A DNA stretch of 37,032 nucleotides from SLFT01 sp964493075 (GTDB lineage Bacteria > Hydrogenedentota > Hydrogenedentia > Hydrogenedentales > CAITNO01): positions 1 to 37,032 of the forward strand of contig CAZBNU010000015.1 in assembly GCA_964493075.1 (NCBI GenBank). Reading direction: 5' to 3'. Under the pieces are notes generated by a model that was not told the origin of the DNA, made no database searches, and worked only from the letters and a program-made list of their open reading frames with translations. Position 1 is the stretch's first letter. Each line of letters starts with the position of its first letter. This document shows positions 12,533 through 21,316 of the stretch, one piece after another. Both the position numbers and the translations under genes were made by a program.

Positions 12533-15361
12533 GTGTCGTTTTCATATCCGCAGCAACCCATGCCGCCTTATGGCGGTCAAGGCGCCCCGGGCGTTTCACC
12601 ACAGGGCTGGCAGCCTGTGCTCCAGCCGGCACCACCGCCGCAACCGCAACCACAGCAGCCGCCCGCACCACCTCAGGGAAAGGGCGATACCGAAGGGCTG
12701 GCACTGCTCACGGTCGCCATCATCTTTCATATTCTCCTGAATGTGTACTGGCTTCATGCGGACAATCATCTTATTCACCTGGACGAGGCGCACCATATTA
12801 ATCGGGCGATTGCCTATTACGATGCGTTGTTTCCCGCGGAAAAGACGGGCTTGTTTGAGCGCGGTGTGGCGGCGTTGGAAGTGGAATCGCCGTATCCCCC
12901 GCTGACCCATCTCACCGGTGCAGCGTTTATCAGGGTGCTGGGCTATTCGCCTGACTCCATTGCTTTTGCGGGCAGTTTGTTTCTGGCGTTTTTTCTCATT
13001 GGCGTGTATCTTTTTGCCCGGCAGGGGACCAATGCCCGAAATGCGTTTTTAGCGGCCCTGGTTGCAGGGTTTATGCCCATGGCCTTTGCCGGTTCGCGCT
13101 ATTTCATGCCGGACCTGTTGCTCGCCGCGCTGGTGGCGTGGGCCCTCTACGCGCTGCTGAAATCGGACCGCTTCCGCAAGACCGGCTGGGTGGCGGTATT
13201 TGCCCTGTTTACCGGACTTGCCTTCCTCACGAAGCAGACCGCCTTTGTGTATCTCCTGCTGCCGACACTCGTGATTTTGGGATGGGGCGCCCTCAGTACC
13301 GTATACCCTGCCAAGGGCCCGGCACTGCCTTTGCGACGAAGCCGTGCGGCGCAGTTGCTTTTCAACACCCTGCTCTGCCTCTTCATTGTACTGGGAGTCT
13401 GTTCCTGGTGGTATACCCGGCACGTGGAATACATGTACACTTGGTGGAGTACCCAGCGCGGCGGGGAAATCGGCTTGTTGCAGCCTGGCATTGCCTCCCG
13501 CATCGAATTTGCCATGCCGCAAACCCTGGAAGGAGCGGAATCGCGTATCTACCTGGACCCGGCCATTTCCCGATTGACGGAGAAGACGGAAAGCAAAGAA
13601 GCCCCGGTGCCTGAAGAGTCTCCTGTTGTTTCCTCTGCAGATAGTGTTGAAACACCTACATCGCCCGCATTGGAAGGGGAGGCAAATGAGACGCTTCTTC
13701 CTGAAGAAGACATTTCACCCGCTGAAGGGGAAGGGGATAAAGACCTGCTGGACGGCAAGGAGGGCGCCGCCATTAGCGTTGTAGTTGCGTCTGATGCTGT
13801 GGAGGGCGAGAGGGCGGATATGCCTGCAGCGGAGGTGAGTCTAGAGGAAAAGGAAGAGGAAATTTCCGAAAGTATAGCCGCCGAAACGCCGGAGGAGACC
13901 GGCGCGATCAGCCCTTATGCGTCATTGGCAGAACCGTTGCGTGACTACTGGGACGTGTATCCCCTTCTCTTCGTGAACGAAATCGCATTTCTGCCCGTTG
14001 CGATCCTGGCGCTGTTTGGCCTGCCTGCGCTGCTGCTGAAACGCAACCGCAACACCATGTCGTTGTTGCTGTTGGTGTGGATGGGCGGCGCGTATCTGTT
14101 GTTGACGGGTATGTTCACCCTGCGCGGGCCTATATTGCTCTACGCCTGCGCGCCACCCGCCGCCGTGCTTTGTGCGCTGGCGCTGGATGCCATACCTCGA
14201 TACCGGTTGCGACGGGCATTGTGGGGTGTATTGTTTTTCTTTATGGCACTGCAGTATATAAACCTTACCCTGTTTTCCTATGGGCCGCTGGGCCGCGCCG
14301 AACTCCCCGTACTCGCGGAACATGCCGCTATTACAGATCAGCAAAACCAGGGACTGACTGTTTATAAAGACCAGGTTTTCCTGGGGCATTACCTGTTGCA
14401 TCCGCCACAGCGGGGGGAAACAATCACGGAAGTGCTTTTTGAAAAAATGATTGGCTTCGAAAAGGCCCGCCAAAATCCGGAAGGGCCTGTGGCCTGGTAC
14501 CAGGTGGTCTCGGAAACGCCCGCACACCTCAGCCTTGACTTCTATGCGCGCCATTACCAGAAAAACAGCCGTCCGGTTGACGAGAAAGAAGCGCCGCCAC
14601 TGCGCCCCTTCGCTGCGGTCAAGTGGGAGTCTCGCTCCCCTGAGGGAACGCTGCCCGAGCTGGCGGAAACGGAATATGTGGTGCTCAAACAGGGAATGGG
14701 CGTAGAGGCGATTACACGGCTGGAGGAATGGGCGTCCTTCTTTGCGCTGCACGGTTTTGAAAGCATCTATAATTGCGTGTTTGACGGCTATGGCCTGTCG
14801 CAGCCCGGACAGGTGCATTTGATGGCACGACGTGAAATACCCTCTCTCAACAACAATCCGGACATCTTCCAGACCTATGCACTACTGGTGCAGGATGGCG
14901 CCAGCTGGATATTGACAGATGAAGAACGCAAAAATGCGGAACAGCGTTATGCACGCCTCATTCAGGAATACACCCATATTCAGCCGTTGAACGAAAAAGT
15001 AAACCTTTTGGGTTTTCACGTAAGAAGTGTCCCTGAAAACTGGCATGTGCTACGCCTGATTGTAATGGGAACGGACCTGATTGTAGATGAACCTAAGGTT
15101 TGGCTCCGTGCAACGGTGCATCCGGAAGACCGGGAAAGCATGCTGGAAGGACAACAAGAACAGGCTACACTTGTGTGGGATTTTGCACCCCAACCCGCCG
15201 CATCTACATGGCAACCCAATAAAGCGCTTGTACTTGCCCGTCCGGTGATGGCGGCGCCCCTTCGGTATAAGTTGGAAATTGGCCTCTGCGAAAAAGGGCA
15301 GACATCACCCGTTGCCGGAATCGTGGAAACAGACTGGGTGGATTTTAGCGCAGAACACTAA
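12533..15361 (+). CDS. Membrane glycosyltransferase, GT39/ArnT-like
   Basis: A 942-residue protein with a GTG start at 12533, supported by GAGGAGG at 12518-12524. Residues 1-50 are Pro/Gln-rich and cytoplasmic. The first helix (about 56-74) is followed by the GT39-type acidic motif IHLDEAHHIN (D84-E85) in the first periplasmic loop. More helices follow (FAGSLFLAFFLIGVYLFA, AALVAGFMPMAFAGSRYF and others), as in dolichyl-phosphate-mannose or ArnT-like transferases that use lipid-linked sugars. An unusual, strongly acidic, low-complexity insert (about 346-459) splits the membrane region. A large soluble C-terminal part begins near residue 590. The acceptor and sugar are unknown. It ends only 7 nt from the convergent RlpA-like gene. 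Confidence 0.85.
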   Translation: MSFSYPQQPMPPYGGQGAPGVSPQGWQPVLQPAPPPQPQPQQPPAPPQGKGDTEGLALLTVAIIFHILLNVYWLHADNHLIHLDEAHHINRAIAYYDALFPAEKTGLFERGVAALEVESPYPPLTHLTGAAFIRVLGYSPDSIAFAGSLFLAFFLIGVYLFARQGTNARNAFLAALVAGFMPMAFAGSRYFMPDLLLAALVAWALYALLKSDRFRKTGWVAVFALFTGLAFLTKQTAFVYLLLPTLVILGWGALSTVYPAKGPALPLRRSRAAQLLFNTLLCLFIVLGVCSWWYTRHVEYMYTWWSTQRGGEIGLLQPGIASRIEFAMPQTLEGAESRIYLDPAISRLTEKTESKEAPVPEESPVVSSADSVETPTSPALEGEANETLLPEEDISPAEGEGDKDLLDGKEGAAISVVVASDAVEGERADMPAAEVSLEEKEEEISESIAAETPEETGAISPYASLAEPLRDYWDVYPLLFVNEIAFLPVAILALFGLPALLLKRNRNTMSLLLLVWMGGAYLLLTGMFTLRGPILLYACAPPAAVLCALALDAIPRYRLRRALWGVLFFFMALQYINLTLFSYGPLGRAELPVLAEHAAITDQQNQGLTVYKDQVFLGHYLLHPPQRGETITEVLFEKMIGFEKARQNPEGPVAWYQVVSETPAHLSLDFYARHYQKNSRPVDEKEAPPLRPFAAVKWESRSPEGTLPELAETEYVVLKQGMGVEAITRLEEWASFFALHGFESIYNCVFDGYGLSQPGQVHLMARREIPSLNNNPDIFQTYALLVQDGASWILTDEERKNAEQRYARLIQEYTHIQPLNEKVNLLGFHVRSVPENWHVLRLIVMGTDLIVDEPKVWLRATVHPEDRESMLEGQQEQATLVWDFAPQPAASTWQPNKALVLARPVMAAPLRYKLEIGLCEKGQTSPVAGIVETDWVDFSAEH

Positions 15362-15368
15362 GCTTGCG

Positions 15369-15755
15369 TCAATTATTTTTGGGGAAAACGGTATCCGGTG
15401 GGTCAGCGCCCAGGTGGTAGACCTTCACCCGCACCAGCCCTGCACGGGGATGGAGGGCACGCATAGCCGCCTTGCTCAGGTCAATCACCCGTCCCTTCAC
15501 ATAGGGGCCGCGATCATTGAGACGGCACACTACCGATCGGCCGTTTTCTGCCACCACCAGATAGTAGTCGCCAAACTCGCCCTGACGCATGGCACAGGTA
15601 AAGGCATCTTCTTCAAAAAGTTCACCCGATGCGGTCATGGTGCTGCTGCTTGAGGCGGTGTAGAAGGATGCTACGCCTTCTGTGGCCGGTTGCAGCGGCT
15701 GATGGGACAATAACACAAAGGCCATTATCTCAAGTAACAAGATACTGTTCTCCAT
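15369..15755 (-). CDS. RlpA-like double-psi beta-barrel protein lacking the usual catalytic His
   Basis: A 128-residue protein with an N-terminal hydrophobic stretch (about 4-18) and one RlpA-like domain: GVASFYT at 27-33, TASGELFEEDAFTCAMR at 41-57, NGRSVVCRLNDRGPYVKGRV at 71-90 and IDLSKAAMRAL at 91-101. In characterised RlpA lytic transglycosylases the TASGE-containing segment ends in an AH dipeptide; here it is AM (M56). The acidic residue E45 is present. No SPOR domain follows, so it is much shorter than Escherichia-type RlpA. The start is uncertain: the ATG at 15755 has no clear ribosome-binding site, and an ATG at 15725 is an alternative. It is probably envelope-associated, but enzymatic activity is doubtful. 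Confidence 0.82.
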   Translation of the reverse strand: MENSILLLEIMAFVLLSHQPLQPATEGVASFYTASSSSTMTASGELFEEDAFTCAMRQGEFGDYYLVVAENGRSVVCRLNDRGPYVKGRVIDLSKAAMRALHPRAGLVRVKVYHLGADPPDTVFPKNN

Positions 15756-16320
15756 CTGACGGCGCTATGCCCTGATACAAGGCGGCAGACAAGTTACTTG
15801 CTCTGCCGAATAAGTAAGGCTGCGCCCAAGATGCAGCCCGACTTAACCTTCAAACAGGATTAAAGTATGCCAGGCTAAACAGTTGCACTCTAAATGCAAA
15901 CTGCAAACCCGTAATAACGCTCATCCGATTTTGTGCGCAGGCGTACTACACACAATGTCCTGAATACCTGCACAGTTCCAGTAGAAGCGGCGATTATAAA
16001 AAATGAAAGCAACTGGGTGCAAGATTTTTCCGGCAGATCAACGTTCTTCATGGACAATTGCCAATCTTTACCCCAATATTCACGTATATATAAGCATTAT
16101 TCATATATCGCCGCCACTTTTTTGAATAAAATAAATCCGTGCATCGTCTGTATGATAAGAAGATACAGGATCGGAAAAGTTGAATCGTTGAAGACGAGCA
16201 CAACAACCCCTTTGCACCTGCAGCAAAAAAACAGCGGCAATGCCTGCTTCTTATTAATCATTCCATGTGCTCTTTCAGCGTTGCTGAAATGCTGCAGAAA
16301 AAAGGTAAGGAGACCACACG
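15756..16320. other. Intergenic region, divergent promoters expected
   Basis: 565 bp between divergent genes. It holds the two hairpins at 15783-15838 and AT-rich sequence near 16080-16120 (TATATATAAG). AAGGAGA lies 7-8 nt before the start of the next gene. An open frame crossing 15933-16457 runs into the next gene in another frame and shows no protein features. No RNA gene is recognisable. Confidence 0.5.
15783..15808. repeat. Strong hairpin upstream of the RlpA-like gene
   Basis: CGGCAGACAAGT pairs with ACTTG-C-TCTGCCG around a single T, with one bulged C. It gives a near-perfect 12-bp stem 28 nt upstream of the RlpA-like start. It has no T tract, so it is more likely an operator or REP-like palindrome than a terminator. 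A second small hairpin, GGCTGC/GCAGCC, is at 15818-15838. Confidence 0.5.
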
Positions 16321-17046
16321 ATGAAACACATCAGTACAGTCCTGATCGCAATTGCGATTGTTTTCGGCATGACCATGCACTATGCCGAGGCAGACAACCC
16401 CTGGAAAGGACGGATAGGCGGAATACGCTCCGGCGGCAGCAGCAACCTGCTTCGTAGCGGCGCGAGCCGAGCCTTACAAAACAGCGGACGCAGTTTCAAA
16501 ATACCTACCGCGTCCAGCGCCATCAGAGGCAGTAGCAGCCGTTCCGGCTTGGCTGATGGATTGGAGCGTCTGTCTTCAAGAGGCCGGGTAGCAGAAGGAC
16601 TGGGACGCAGCGGCAGCCCCGGCCTTGACACATTCGGCAAGATGCTGGGCGCTTTTGGCAACTACGCCGGCCATGGATATGGGTATGGCGACCGCTACCG
16701 CTACGAAAATGAAATGGCGGATGCCTACCGGGATGCCGCCATCGCCAACGCGGTGGTCGGACTGGTCGGCATCATGGTGTCGGCAGCACAGCAGTCCAAC
16801 TGCACCACAGTTGCAGCCATGCCGGCAGCCGCCGCACCCATGCCTGTAGCCGCTGCACCGCCCCCCGGCAGATGGGAGCGCCAGGTGGTCGTGGTGCAGC
16901 CCGCCCACTACGAAACCTATCAGGAATGGATACCCGAGATTTATGACTCCCGCACGGGACAGCAAATCGGCGGCGGGTATCACGAGAGCCGCTCCCGACT
17001 GGTTCCCGAAACTTACCAATACAGGGACGTATGGGTAACGCCATAA
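16321..17046 (+). CDS. Secreted protein of unknown function
   Basis: A 241-residue protein; the ATG at 16321 follows AAGGAGA. It has a signal peptide (MKHISTVLIAIAIVFGMTMH, cleaved near YAEA-D). Then comes a Ser/Gly/Arg-rich low-complexity region (about 25-100), a Gly/Tyr-rich patch (YAGHGYGYGDRYRYENEM), and a hydrophobic helix at about 137-154 (AIANAVVGLVGIMVSAA). An Ala/Pro/Met linker leads to a C-terminal segment with ERQVVVVQPAHYETYQEWIP and a Tyr/Arg-rich end. I recognise no family. The C-terminal segment, rich in YQEWIPE and YRDVWV, looks like the conserved part. It is probably periplasmic or on the cell surface. It is followed by a good terminator. Confidence 0.8.
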   Translation: MKHISTVLIAIAIVFGMTMHYAEADNPWKGRIGGIRSGGSSNLLRSGASRALQNSGRSFKIPTASSAIRGSSSRSGLADGLERLSSRGRVAEGLGRSGSPGLDTFGKMLGAFGNYAGHGYGYGDRYRYENEMADAYRDAAIANAVVGLVGIMVSAAQQSNCTTVAAMPAAAAPMPVAAAPPPGRWERQVVVVQPAHYETYQEWIPEIYDSRTGQQIGGGYHESRSRLVPETYQYRDVWVTP

Positions 17047-17107
17047 GTACTTCATGCTCCGGACGTCACGCCTGAATTGCACACACACAGACGCAACCGG
17101 TTCAAAG

Positions 17108-17149
17108 AACGGGTGCAGCCATTTTACAGGGCTGCACCCGTTGCTTTTT
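17108..17149 (+). terminator. Rho-independent terminator
   Basis: AACGGGTGCAGCC (17108-17120) and GGCTGCACCCGTT (17130-17142) form a perfect 13-bp stem with a 9-nt loop, followed by GC and five T (17145-17149). It ends the transcript of the secreted-protein gene. Confidence 0.9.
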
Positions 17150-17173
17150 GTCTCTTGGTGTTGCAGGAAAATA

Positions 17174-17189
17174 CCTATTTGAAAATAGG
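17174..17189. promoter_or_regulatory. Small palindrome upstream of the carbohydrate cluster
   Basis: CCTATTT and AAATAGG form a perfect 7-bp inverted repeat with a 2-nt spacer. It lies between the terminator and the first gene of the hydrolase-sulfatase-esterase cluster and could be an operator. No regulator gene is adjacent. Confidence 0.35.
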
Positions 17190-17278
17190 GAACACAAAGT
17201 TCATACTAATGCCATGCAGTTTCTACGCAATAGGTGTCCAGATTTACCGCTAATCGCAAGCTATGCAGGAATCACACT

Positions 17279-18451
17279 ATGTATCAGAATGGCAAGAACA
17301 TAAAGTTGGATTACAGGCTACCTGTGCTTCTATTGTTATGCATCCCCTTAATCGCAGACACTTCAGAGGAGGTAAAGGAAAATCCGAAAATGCAAAAGAA
17401 TGAAACCATGCAGCCCCCTATCAAGGCCTATTGCATTGACTTCAACTGGGGCGACGGTGGTCCCAACGGCTTTGCTGCGCCTGGTCTGTGGGCGGATGCG
17501 GACCCGGCGGCCCATGTGGCATGGTATAAGGCCCTGGGCGTCAATACTATCCAAACGTTTTGTGTTAGCTGCAATGGCTACGCCTGGTACAAGGGTGGCG
17601 TGGTTCCGGAACAGCCCGGTCTGAAACATGATTTCCTGCGCGAAATGGTGCGCCTTGGCCATGATGAAAACATGCAGGTTATGGGCTACTTCTGTATCGG
17701 CTCCAACACGCGCTGGGGATTGGAACATCCTGAACTGAGTTACGGCGCCCCTGATGCCCCGCACATTCCCTATACAAAAGAGTATCTGGAATACCTCGAC
17801 GGCGCAATCCGTGATGCCGTCGGTACTACCGGCATTGACGGGTTCATGGTGGACTGGCTCTGGCAGCCGGATCGCAAGGCCACCGACGGGCAGTGGCTCG
17901 CATGCGAGAAGGAACTTTACGCGGCACTGATGGGACAGACGTTCCCCGGTGAAAAAGACCTCACAGACGAACAATACCTGGAATACAGCCGCAAAGCCAT
18001 CGCCCAATGCTGGCAAACCATTCACACCGCTGCGAAAGAAATCAATCCGGACTGCATTATCTGGTTGACCTGCCACACGCCCACCCACCCGCATGTGGTC
18101 AACTCGGAAATGTTCAAGGAAGTGGACTGGCTTATGAACGAAGCGGGCGATATGGAAAGTATTAACGCCGTAACCTCCATGACTGGTCCACAGACACGGT
18201 TGATTACTTGTCTGGCATTCTGGAACAAACAGGACCCGACCGTGATTATTCCACAAGCCCTTAAAAAAGGTATTGGCCTGTACGGGTTCACAAAGCCTAT
18301 GGAGAATTCCTTGTTACCGTCGGTGGAAAATTATCTCATAAAACCGCTCAATCAATTGAAGGGTGACGAAAAAAATATCGCCGCGCTGGCACGGGTCTTT
18401 CTGGGCATGCCTTTGGATTCGGATGAAAACAACGATTCAAAGACAAAATAG
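17279..18451 (+). CDS. Exported TIM-barrel glycoside-hydrolase-like protein
   Basis: A 390-residue protein. I chose the ATG at 17279, with AGGA 9 nt upstream; it gives a plausible signal peptide (LPVLLLLCIPLIADTS, about residues 14-29). Alternating strand patterns fit a TIM barrel: IKAYCIDFNWGDGG at about 48, GVNTIQTF, MQVMGYFCIGSN, GIDGFMVDWLWQPD at 185-198, and CIIWLTCHTPTHPH. D192 in GFMVDWLW sits where a catalytic nucleophile would be in GH29-like or related putative glycosidases. The exact family is not assigned. The sulfatase gene starts 18 nt downstream, so both are probably in one operon acting on a sulfated glycan. Confidence 0.72.
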   Translation: MYQNGKNIKLDYRLPVLLLLCIPLIADTSEEVKENPKMQKNETMQPPIKAYCIDFNWGDGGPNGFAAPGLWADADPAAHVAWYKALGVNTIQTFCVSCNGYAWYKGGVVPEQPGLKHDFLREMVRLGHDENMQVMGYFCIGSNTRWGLEHPELSYGAPDAPHIPYTKEYLEYLDGAIRDAVGTTGIDGFMVDWLWQPDRKATDGQWLACEKELYAALMGQTFPGEKDLTDEQYLEYSRKAIAQCWQTIHTAAKEINPDCIIWLTCHTPTHPHVVNSEMFKEVDWLMNEAGDMESINAVTSMTGPQTRLITCLAFWNKQDPTVIIPQALKKGIGLYGFTKPMENSLLPSVENYLIKPLNQLKGDEKNIAALARVFLGMPLDSDENNDSKTK

Positions 18452-18469
18452 AAGGAGAAGAGACTCGTT

Positions 18470-19987
18470 ATGGTTACACGAAGAAGATTTCTGAAGACCC
18501 TTGCTGCCACAGCGGCGGCGGGCGTGGTTTCGCCCTGGGCGGTTGCGGCAAGTGCTGCTGAGAAGAAGAAACTGAATGTCCTGTTTATCATGGCGGACGA
18601 TCTGAACACGGCGCTCAGCGGCTATGGTCATCCCCAGTGCAAAACGCCCAACCTCGACCGGCTTGCAGCGCGGGGTGTCTCCTTTACGCGGGCCTATACC
18701 CAGTTTCCGTTGTGCGGGCCTTCGCGGGCCTCGTTAATGACGGGCAAGTATCCGCTGGCGAATGGCGTACAGTCCAATGGCGGTTCAGTGTCGGAGGATA
18801 CCGTTACATTACCGCGCCTTTTCAGGCAAAATGGCTACTGGACAGGACGGGTCAGCAAAATGTATCACATGGGGGTGCCTGGCAATATCTTTACCGGCGA
18901 TAACGGTGAGGACCATGCTGCTTCCTGGGACGAGCGGTTCAACGTGAGCGCCATGGAAACGCTCACACCCGGCAAGGCGGAAGACCTTATGCTGGAGGAC
19001 AGCACCCACCTGTACCCGGAATTGCGCGAGAAGTGGGCGGCTCAACGCAACAAGGGCGGCAAATTCATGATTCCCGAAGGCAACCACCAGGGCAGTGATT
19101 TTGTGGTGGTGGAAGCGGAAGGCGGCGATGATGTGCTGGCGGACGGCATGGCGGCAAACAAAGCAGTGGAATTGCTGGAAACGCTGGCGGGAAAGCAACA
19201 GCCCTTCTTTCTGGGTGTAGGCTTTGTCCGGCCTCATGTACCGCTGGTGGCGTCGAAAGAAAGTTTTGAAGGATACGCCACCGCTGACATGCAGCCAGCG
19301 CCAGTGCCCGAAGGCGATCTGGACGATATTCCCGATATTGCCAAAGAAAATACCAATGAACGAAAATACAAGATGGGTGTGGAAGCCCAGCAGAAGGTGT
19401 TGCGCGGCTATTATGCGTCCATTACCTATATGGATGCCCAGGTAGGCCGTCTGCTGGATGCGCTGGACCGACTTGCTATGGCGGACAACACGATTGTGGT
19501 GTTTGCCTCTGACCACGGGTATCATCTTGGCGAACATACGATGTGGCAGAAACAAAGCCTTATGGAAGAAAGTATCCGGGTGCCGCTTATTGTTTCTGTG
19601 CCAGGTCAGCAACGCACAGGCACCCAATGTGACCGTCTGGTGGAACTGCTGGATGTGTATCCCACCCTGGCCGACGTGGCAGGTCTGGAACCGCCGGACG
19701 ACATCCAAGGCCTCAGCTTCGCCGCTCTCCTTGACAATCCGGATGCCGCACATGACAAAAAAAATACGCTGACCCAGGTGCGCGACGGGTTCTGTCTGCG
19801 TAACGACAAATGGGCCTACATGCGCTACAATGCCAGGAGAAACCGGGAGCCGGAAACCATGCTTTATAATATGGAAGCCGATCCCAAACAGTTTACAAAC
19901 CTCTCCGGAAACCCGGCCTATGCCGCCGTGGAGAAGCAACTTCATGAGCAACTTCAGGCGCGTGTATTGGCGGCGGCCGGAAAATAA
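18470..19987 (+). CDS. Tat-exported type I sulfatase
   Basis: A 505-residue protein with GGAG upstream of the ATG at 18470. A twin-arginine signal (TRRRFLKTLAATAAAG) is followed by the alkaline-phosphatase-fold sulfatase domain. Metal-binding D43-D44 are in FIMADDLN. The C-x-P-S-R formylglycine motif is C82-G-P-S-R-A-S at 82-88, so maturation needs a formylglycine-generating enzyme, which is not in the window. The second metal site is D348-H349 in FASDHGYHLGEHTMWQK. The overall pattern is closest to iduronate-2-sulfatase-like enzymes of marine and planctomycete-type bacteria. It probably desulfates a polysaccharide in the periplasm, with the neighbouring hydrolase-like and esterase-like proteins. 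Confidence 0.93.
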   Translation: MVTRRRFLKTLAATAAAGVVSPWAVAASAAEKKKLNVLFIMADDLNTALSGYGHPQCKTPNLDRLAARGVSFTRAYTQFPLCGPSRASLMTGKYPLANGVQSNGGSVSEDTVTLPRLFRQNGYWTGRVSKMYHMGVPGNIFTGDNGEDHAASWDERFNVSAMETLTPGKAEDLMLEDSTHLYPELREKWAAQRNKGGKFMIPEGNHQGSDFVVVEAEGGDDVLADGMAANKAVELLETLAGKQQPFFLGVGFVRPHVPLVASKESFEGYATADMQPAPVPEGDLDDIPDIAKENTNERKYKMGVEAQQKVLRGYYASITYMDAQVGRLLDALDRLAMADNTIVVFASDHGYHLGEHTMWQKQSLMEESIRVPLIVSVPGQQRTGTQCDRLVELLDVYPTLADVAGLEPPDDIQGLSFAALLDNPDAAHDKKNTLTQVRDGFCLRNDKWAYMRYNARRNREPETMLYNMEADPKQFTNLSGNPAYAAVEKQLHEQLQARVLAAAGK

Positions 19988-20044
19988 GATCAGGGAGAAC
20001 CCCGGATAGCAATATTGCGAACCCCGTAAACAGGAGTATGACAC

Positions 20045-21316
20045 ATGAAGCAAGGACACTATTGGCGTGTACTGATTCTACCGTTACTCGTTATTCTATC
20101 TACCGTTGCCGAAGCCGCAGCCCCCGAAGCGCTGCCATGGGATGTGGAGGCTCTATCCAATCCACCGCAAACCTGGCCAGCCGAAGGTTTCGAGGAACCG
20201 GGTGTGCGTGCACTTTTTTATGAGGGAGTGTCTTACAAAGGAGAGCCGACCCGCGTGTTTGCCTGTTATGGTATGCCGGAAGGCGCGCAAGGCAAGAAAC
20301 TACCCGCCATGGTGCTGGTTCATGGCGGCGGTGGCACGGCCTTTGCCGAATGGGTGCGTCTGTGGACAAAACGTGGCTACTGCGCCATTGCCATGGACAC
20401 CTGTGGGTGCGTGCCCCGCGGTACCTACGGGAATTGGGAACGCCACGAACATGGCGGGCCTGCCGGATGGGGCGGCTTCGACCATATTTCGGTGCCCATA
20501 ACAGACCAATGGACCTACCATGCTATTGCGGATGTCCTGCTGGCACATTCCCTTATCCGATCCTTTCCCGAGGTGGACGCGGAAAGAACCGGCGTGACCG
20601 GCATCTCCTGGGGCGGTTATCTGACGTGCATCACCGCCGGGGTGGACCCCCGATTCAAACTTGCCGTGCCCGTGTATGGCTGCGGCTTCCTGGGCGACAA
20701 CTCCACCTGGCTGGATACTTTTGCGGGAATGGGGGAAGCGAACGCGGCCCAATGGCTTGCAATGTGGGACCCGTCCGTATACCTGCCCCATGCCGCCATG
20801 CCCATGCTCTGGGTTACGGGCACCAACGACTTTGCCTACCCCATGGACTCCCTGCAGAAATCCTATCGCCTGACCCAGGGCGACCGTACCCTGTGCATCC
20901 GCATCCGCATGCCTCACGGCCATGGCGGCGCTGGTGAAAACCCGGAGGAGATTCATGCCTTCGCCAACTCGCTTCTCACCGGAAAAGCCGCCTGTCCCAT
21001 GGGTGCACTCTTTACCTGTCCCGGCAGCAGTTCCTGCTCAGAAAAACCCCTGGCAACCATTACAGACCAAGGACAGGACGGCGGCACCGCCTGGGTAACC
21101 TTCAAAGCGGAAACCACCATCACCAGTGCCGAACTGATCTATACCAAAGACACCGGAAAATGGCAGGACCGTCTGTGGGAAAGTATCCCCGCAACCATAG
21201 ACCACGACGCCAACAAGGCAACAGCAACCATACCCGAAGGCGCAACCGTCTTTTACCTCAACCTGACTGATGAACGTAACCTCGTGGTCAGCAGCGAGCA
21301 CATAGTACTGCCCTAA
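20045..21316 (+). CDS. Exported alpha/beta hydrolase, acetylxylan-esterase/dienelactone-hydrolase-like
   Basis: A 423-residue protein with a signal peptide (VLILPLLVILSTVAEAAA, cleaved near residue 25). It has the oxyanion motif MVLVHGGGGTAF at about 89-100, the nucleophile elbow G-I-S188-W-G-G, an acid at D262 (VTGTNDFAYP), and a His at 291 or 293 (MPHGHGGAGE). These give a complete Ser-Asp-His triad. The C-terminal 90 residues (about 330-423) form a small beta-rich domain ending YLNLTDERNLVVSSEHIVLP. The gene is 57 nt after the sulfatase. Removal of acyl groups from a polysaccharide is inferred from the cluster. Confidence 0.87.
   Translation: MKQGHYWRVLILPLLVILSTVAEAAAPEALPWDVEALSNPPQTWPAEGFEEPGVRALFYEGVSYKGEPTRVFACYGMPEGAQGKKLPAMVLVHGGGGTAFAEWVRLWTKRGYCAIAMDTCGCVPRGTYGNWERHEHGGPAGWGGFDHISVPITDQWTYHAIADVLLAHSLIRSFPEVDAERTGVTGISWGGYLTCITAGVDPRFKLAVPVYGCGFLGDNSTWLDTFAGMGEANAAQWLAMWDPSVYLPHAAMPMLWVTGTNDFAYPMDSLQKSYRLTQGDRTLCIRIRMPHGHGGAGENPEEIHAFANSLLTGKAACPMGALFTCPGSSSCSEKPLATITDQGQDGGTAWVTFKAETTITSAELIYTKDTGKWQDRLWESIPATIDHDANKATATIPEGATVFYLNLTDERNLVVSSEHIVLP

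Noticed and set aside
15818..15838. GGCTGC/GCAGCC hairpin as a riboswitch
   Set aside because: It is only a 6-bp stem without conserved riboswitch core bases, and it is over 480 nt from the next plus-strand start.
15933..16457. A 174-codon open frame before the unknown secreted protein
   Set aside because: It overlaps that gene's signal-peptide region in another frame, has no clear ribosome-binding site and no protein features.
18809..20059. A 416-codon open frame on the minus strand over the sulfatase gene
   Set aside because: It is antisense to a well-supported sulfatase with complete active-site motifs, and it has no recognisable domain.
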